A DNA stretch of 15,133 bases from an uncultured Candidatus Saccharibacteria bacterium (GTDB lineage Bacteria; Patescibacteriota; Saccharimonadia; Saccharimonadales; Saccharimonadaceae): positions 1-15,133 of the forward strand of contig CALHVV010000040.1 of assembly GCA_938036915.1 (NCBI GenBank), read 5' to 3'. The notes beneath the pieces were generated by a model. The model had not been told where the DNA came from. It worked only from the letters and a program-made list of their open reading frames with translations, and did not search any database. Below are positions 12,968 to 15,133 of the stretch, in pieces (the first letter of the stretch is position 1; every line of letters begins with the position of its first letter). A program made the translations under genes and the position numbers.

Positions 12968-13401
12968 TGGCCGCATCACAGACACAACAGGGGTCGAGCG
13001 ATGCACCAGCCATCGTTCGGGCGCATATCAAGGGTATAGACCAGACCCCGCGCAAGGTTAGCATTGTTGCTAGCCTGGTGCGTGGCCGCAGTGTGGCCGA
13101 TGCACTGGTCATTCTTGATCACACCCCGCGCCGCGCCGCGCTGCCCGTCAAGAAGGCAATCGCCAGCGCCCAAGCCAACGCCATCAATAATCATGGCCTT
13201 GACCCACGCAGTTTGCACATTCACAGCCTTAGCGTGACTGCTGGCCCACGCCTGCGCCGCTACAAGCCGGCCAGCCGTGGCCGAGCTCAGCCATTCCAGA
13301 AGCGCTCGAGCCATATCTTGGTTGAGGTGAGTGGTGTGGAGAAGCAGGTCAAGAAGGCACCCGCCAAAGCAACCGATACAGCCAAGAAAGGAGACAACTA
13401 A
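12967..13401 (+). CDS. rplV: 50S ribosomal protein L22
   Basis: L22 contacts all 23S domains and its hairpin narrows the exit tunnel where macrolides act. The 144-residue protein is longer than the usual ~110. About 14 extra residues (Gln/Ser-rich) precede the core, and a Lys/Ala tail (127-144, KKAPAKATDTAKKGDN) follows it. The core shows DQTPRKVSIVASLVRGRSVADAL (25-47), the helix PVKKAIASAQANAINNHGLD, and the hairpin GPRLRRYKPASRGRAQPFQKRSSHI. It overlaps rpsS by one base. Confidence 0.96.
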   Translation: MAASQTQQGSSDAPAIVRAHIKGIDQTPRKVSIVASLVRGRSVADALVILDHTPRRAALPVKKAIASAQANAINNHGLDPRSLHIHSLSVTAGPRLRRYKPASRGRAQPFQKRSSHILVEVSGVEKQVKKAPAKATDTAKKGDN

Positions 13402-14043
13402 ATGGGCCAAAAAGTAAACCCAGTCAGTTTCCGCCTCCAAGTCCACAAAAACTGGAGCTCGCGTTGGTTTGGCCAAAACAAGCGCGACTTTGCGGCTTGG
13501 TTGGCAGAAGACATCAAAATCCGTGAGCTGATTGAAGCTCGCTATGCAAGCCGGCCAACGATCGACCGGATCGAGATTGAGCGCAGCCCAAACCAGATTA
13601 CCATCACGATTCACACTGCCAAGGCTGGTGTGGTGATTGGCCGCGGTGGGGCTGGCGTGACAGAGCTCAAGCGACAAATCGAGAAGATCACCAGCTTGCC
13701 AGTCCGTATCAATATTGAAGAGGTTCGTCGGCCAGAGCTCAGCGCCAAGCTGGTGTCGGAGAACATCGCTCGCCAGCTCGAGCGCCGGGCCAACTTCCGC
13801 CGCGCCGTCAAGATGGCTGCCCAAAACACCATGAACAGTGGTGCAAAGGGTATCCGCATCGAGGTCGCCGGCCGGCTTAACAACGCCGAGATGGCACGCC
13901 GCGAGAAGGTCATCGAGGGCTCGGTGCCACTGCACACCTTGCGGGCCGATATCGACTTCCACACCGCACGGGCCAACTGCCCTGGCGTTGGTATTGTTGG
14001 CGTCAAGGTCTGGATCTATAAGGGTGAAAGGAGTGCGAAGTAA
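13402..14043 (+). CDS. rpsC: 30S ribosomal protein S3
   Basis: S3 lies at the mRNA entry tunnel and helps unwind mRNA. The 213-residue protein begins MGQKVNPVSFRL, followed by the type-2 KH domain with GVVIGRGGAGVTELKRQIEK (75-94), whose GRGG loop binds RNA. The C-terminal domain has SGAKGIRIEVAGRLNNAEMARRE and GVKVWIYKGE near the end (198-209). AAGGAGA (13387-13393) precedes the ATG, which follows the rplV stop without a gap. Confidence 0.97.
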   Translation: MGQKVNPVSFRLQVHKNWSSRWFGQNKRDFAAWLAEDIKIRELIEARYASRPTIDRIEIERSPNQITITIHTAKAGVVIGRGGAGVTELKRQIEKITSLPVRINIEEVRRPELSAKLVSENIARQLERRANFRRAVKMAAQNTMNSGAKGIRIEVAGRLNNAEMARREKVIEGSVPLHTLRADIDFHTARANCPGVGIVGVKVWIYKGERSAK

Positions 14044-14456
14044 TGTTGCTACCAAAGAAAACAAAATTTCGCAAAGTCCGCATCGGCAAGAACCGAGGCA
14101 ACGCCACACGGGGCAACTATATTGCCTTTGGTGACTATGGCCTGCAGAGCTTGAGCAACGAGCGCATCACAAGCCGCCAGATCGAGGCAGCTCGCCAGGC
14201 AATGACCCGCTACGTCAAGCGTGGTGGTAAGATCTGGATCCGTATCTTCCCACACACCCCAGTGAGTCGCAAGCCACTGGGTCTGAAGATGGGTGGCGGT
14301 AAGGGTAACCCTGAGTTCTTTGTTGCGAAGGTCAAGAATGGCACCGTGATGTTTGAAATGAAGGGTGTGCCAGAGGATGTCGCCCGCGAGGCAATGCGCC
14401 TGGCGAGCCACAAGCTGCCCGTCAAGACACGCTTTATTAAGAAAGAGGAGGCCTAG
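14043..14456 (+). CDS. rplP: 50S ribosomal protein L16
   Basis: L16 organises the tRNA-binding side of the large subunit. The 137-residue protein has the standard start MLLPKKTKFRKVRIGKNRG, FGDYGLQSLSNERITSRQIEAARQAMTRYVKRGGKIWIRIFP (about 29-70), and KMGGGKGNPEFFVAKVK (82-98). The loop PLGLKMGGGKGN replaces the more usual form with ...RMGKGKG, so the arginine that some bacteria hydroxylate is Lys here. It overlaps rpsC by one base. Confidence 0.96.
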   Translation: MLLPKKTKFRKVRIGKNRGNATRGNYIAFGDYGLQSLSNERITSRQIEAARQAMTRYVKRGGKIWIRIFPHTPVSRKPLGLKMGGGKGNPEFFVAKVKNGTVMFEMKGVPEDVAREAMRLASHKLPVKTRFIKKEEA

Positions 14457-14458
14457 CG

Positions 14459-14662
14459 ATGGCAGAGAATGCAGCCCCTGCAACAGAGGTAAAGAGCCTC
14501 GAGACACTCCAGCAAGAGCTGGCCGCCAAGCGCGCCGATCTGCTTGAGGCCCAGCGTGGCCACCGGGCAGGTGAGCTCGCCAATCCGCGGATCCTTGGCG
14601 TGTATCGTCGAGAGATTGCGCAGATACTAACGGAAATTAATCAGCGGAAAGGAACAAACTAA
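14459..14662 (+). CDS. rpmC: 50S ribosomal protein L29
   Basis: L29 is a two-helix protein at the tunnel exit next to L23. The 67-residue product has an N-terminal add-on (MAENAAPATEVKS) and the coiled hairpin ETLQQELAAKRADLLEAQ and the second helix NPRILGVYRREIAQILTEIN, in which NPRxxxxxRREIA is the family signature. AGGAGG (14446-14451) lies 7 bases before the ATG, two bases after rplP. Confidence 0.94.
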   Translation: MAENAAPATEVKSLETLQQELAAKRADLLEAQRGHRAGELANPRILGVYRREIAQILTEINQRKGTN

Positions 14663-14952
14663 TGGCCAAGACATTGACCGGCGTTGTTTCCTCGGCCGCG
14701 GGCAACAAGACCATCACGGTGACCGTGACCAGCCGCGAAACACACCCTATTTACGGCAAGCAATACACCGTCACCCGTAAGTATGCTGCTCACGACGAGA
14801 CAAACGATGCCAATGTTGGTGATACGGTGCGGGTCATTGAGACACGCCCGATCAGCAAGCGCAAAGCATTTCGGCTCGATGCCGTGCTCAAGCGCTCGCA
14901 GGGCTCGATTGAGCTCAAAAACGATGACGCAGGCGAAGAGGAGGCAGCATGA
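14662..14952 (+). CDS. rpsQ: 30S ribosomal protein S17
   Basis: S17 is a primary 16S-binding protein with an OB fold. The 96-residue protein shows KTLTGVVSSAAGNKTITVTV at the start, RETHPIYGKQYTVTRKYAAHDE (25-46), and VGDTVRVIETRPISKRKAFRL (52-72), which are diagnostic. An acidic tail (NDDAGEEEAA) ends the protein. It overlaps rpmC by one base, and its TGA stop overlaps the rplN start (ATGA). Confidence 0.96.
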   Translation: MAKTLTGVVSSAAGNKTITVTVTSRETHPIYGKQYTVTRKYAAHDETNDANVGDTVRVIETRPISKRKAFRLDAVLKRSQGSIELKNDDAGEEEAA

Positions 14953-15133
14953 TCCAGCAAGAATCTCGCCTTAAGGTAACAGACAACAGCGGTGCAAAGT
15001 CCATCTTGTGCATCCGCGTGCTGGGTGGTACTCGGCGTCGCTACGCTCGGGTGGGTGATGTGATTGTCGCCAGCGTCAAAGACGCCAGCCCAACCGGCAA
15101 CGTCAAGAAGAAGTCTATCGTTAAGGCAGTGGT
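14949..15133 (+). CDS. rplN: 50S ribosomal protein L14, N-terminal part (cut by window end)
   Basis: L14 forms an intersubunit bridge and is the binding site of the silencing factor RsfS. The 61 residues visible begin MIQQESRLKVTDNSGAKSIL and continue CIRVLGGTRRRYARVGDVIV and SVKDASPTGNVKKKSIVKAV, matching the family closely. The ATG lies inside the rpsQ stop region (ATGA, 4-base overlap) with GAGG upstream. The frame is open at the window edge. Confidence 0.96.
   Translation, partial: MIQQESRLKVTDNSGAKSILCIRVLGGTRRRYARVGDVIVASVKDASPTGNVKKKSIVKAV

Noticed and set aside
12976..14109. Minus-strand frame of 377 codons across rplV-rplP
   Set aside because: It is antisense to three unmistakable ribosomal genes, a product of codon bias on the coding strand.
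1..15133. Recoded UGA (as in Gracilibacteria/SR1)
   Set aside because: TGA ends several genes at family-typical C-termini (rpsQ, the MazG-like gene), so the standard code fits.
1..15133. CRISPR arrays, insertion sequences, rRNA or tRNA genes
   Set aside because: No spaced direct repeats, transposase motifs or RNA gene signatures were seen in the window.

Overview
The window looks like part of a small, gene-dense genome of the Candidate Phyla Radiation, most likely Candidatus Saccharibacteria (TM7). This rests on the compact S10-type ribosomal operon lacking rpsJ at its head, L21 without L27, PrmC with NLPY in place of NPPY, many lineage-type small proteins, and moderate GC (about half) with the standard code, since TGA ends rpsQ, mazG-like and other genes at family-typical C-termini. 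The assignment is an inference; no 16S or marker comparison was possible.

Layout. 1-557: the 3' end of ligA, preceded by an abruptly AT-rich stretch in the same frame. 573-1178: an unknown multi-pass membrane protein. 1372-2944: three nucleotide-metabolism enzymes (NADAR N-glycosidase, MazG-like pyrophosphohydrolase, ITPA-type XTP/dITP diphosphatase). 2945-3401: a gap with no convincing gene. 3402-4355 (-) and 4376-4858 (+): phosphate acetyltransferase and a GNAT acetyltransferase, divergent from overlapping -10 boxes that sit only 6 bases from each start codon. 5084-5684: a frameshifted member of a small unknown protein family. 5871-6653 (-): an exported CAP-domain protein. 6796-7239: a nucleoside deoxyribosyltransferase-like protein. 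7313-7618: rplU with a near-consensus promoter and a strong terminator. 7769-9251: two more unknown proteins, one clearly related to the broken gene. 9165-10004 (-): prmC. 10298-15133: rplC-rplD-rplW-rplB-rpsS-rplV-rpsC-rplP-rpmC-rpsQ-rplN (cut by the window end), every junction overlapping or within 2 bases.

Two expression styles coexist. Ribosomal genes and the nucleotide-metabolism pair use good Shine-Dalgarno sites. At least four genes (pta, the GNAT gene, the deoxyribosyltransferase-like gene, prmC) have TATAAT or TATACT exactly 6 bases before the ATG, predicting leaderless mRNAs. The rplC operon is preceded by a long foldable leader, a 12-base palindrome and other dyads, which may be a ribosomal-protein control region. 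The most novel items are the leaderless promoter signature, the rplC leader, and the three-member unknown family with one frameshifted copy.
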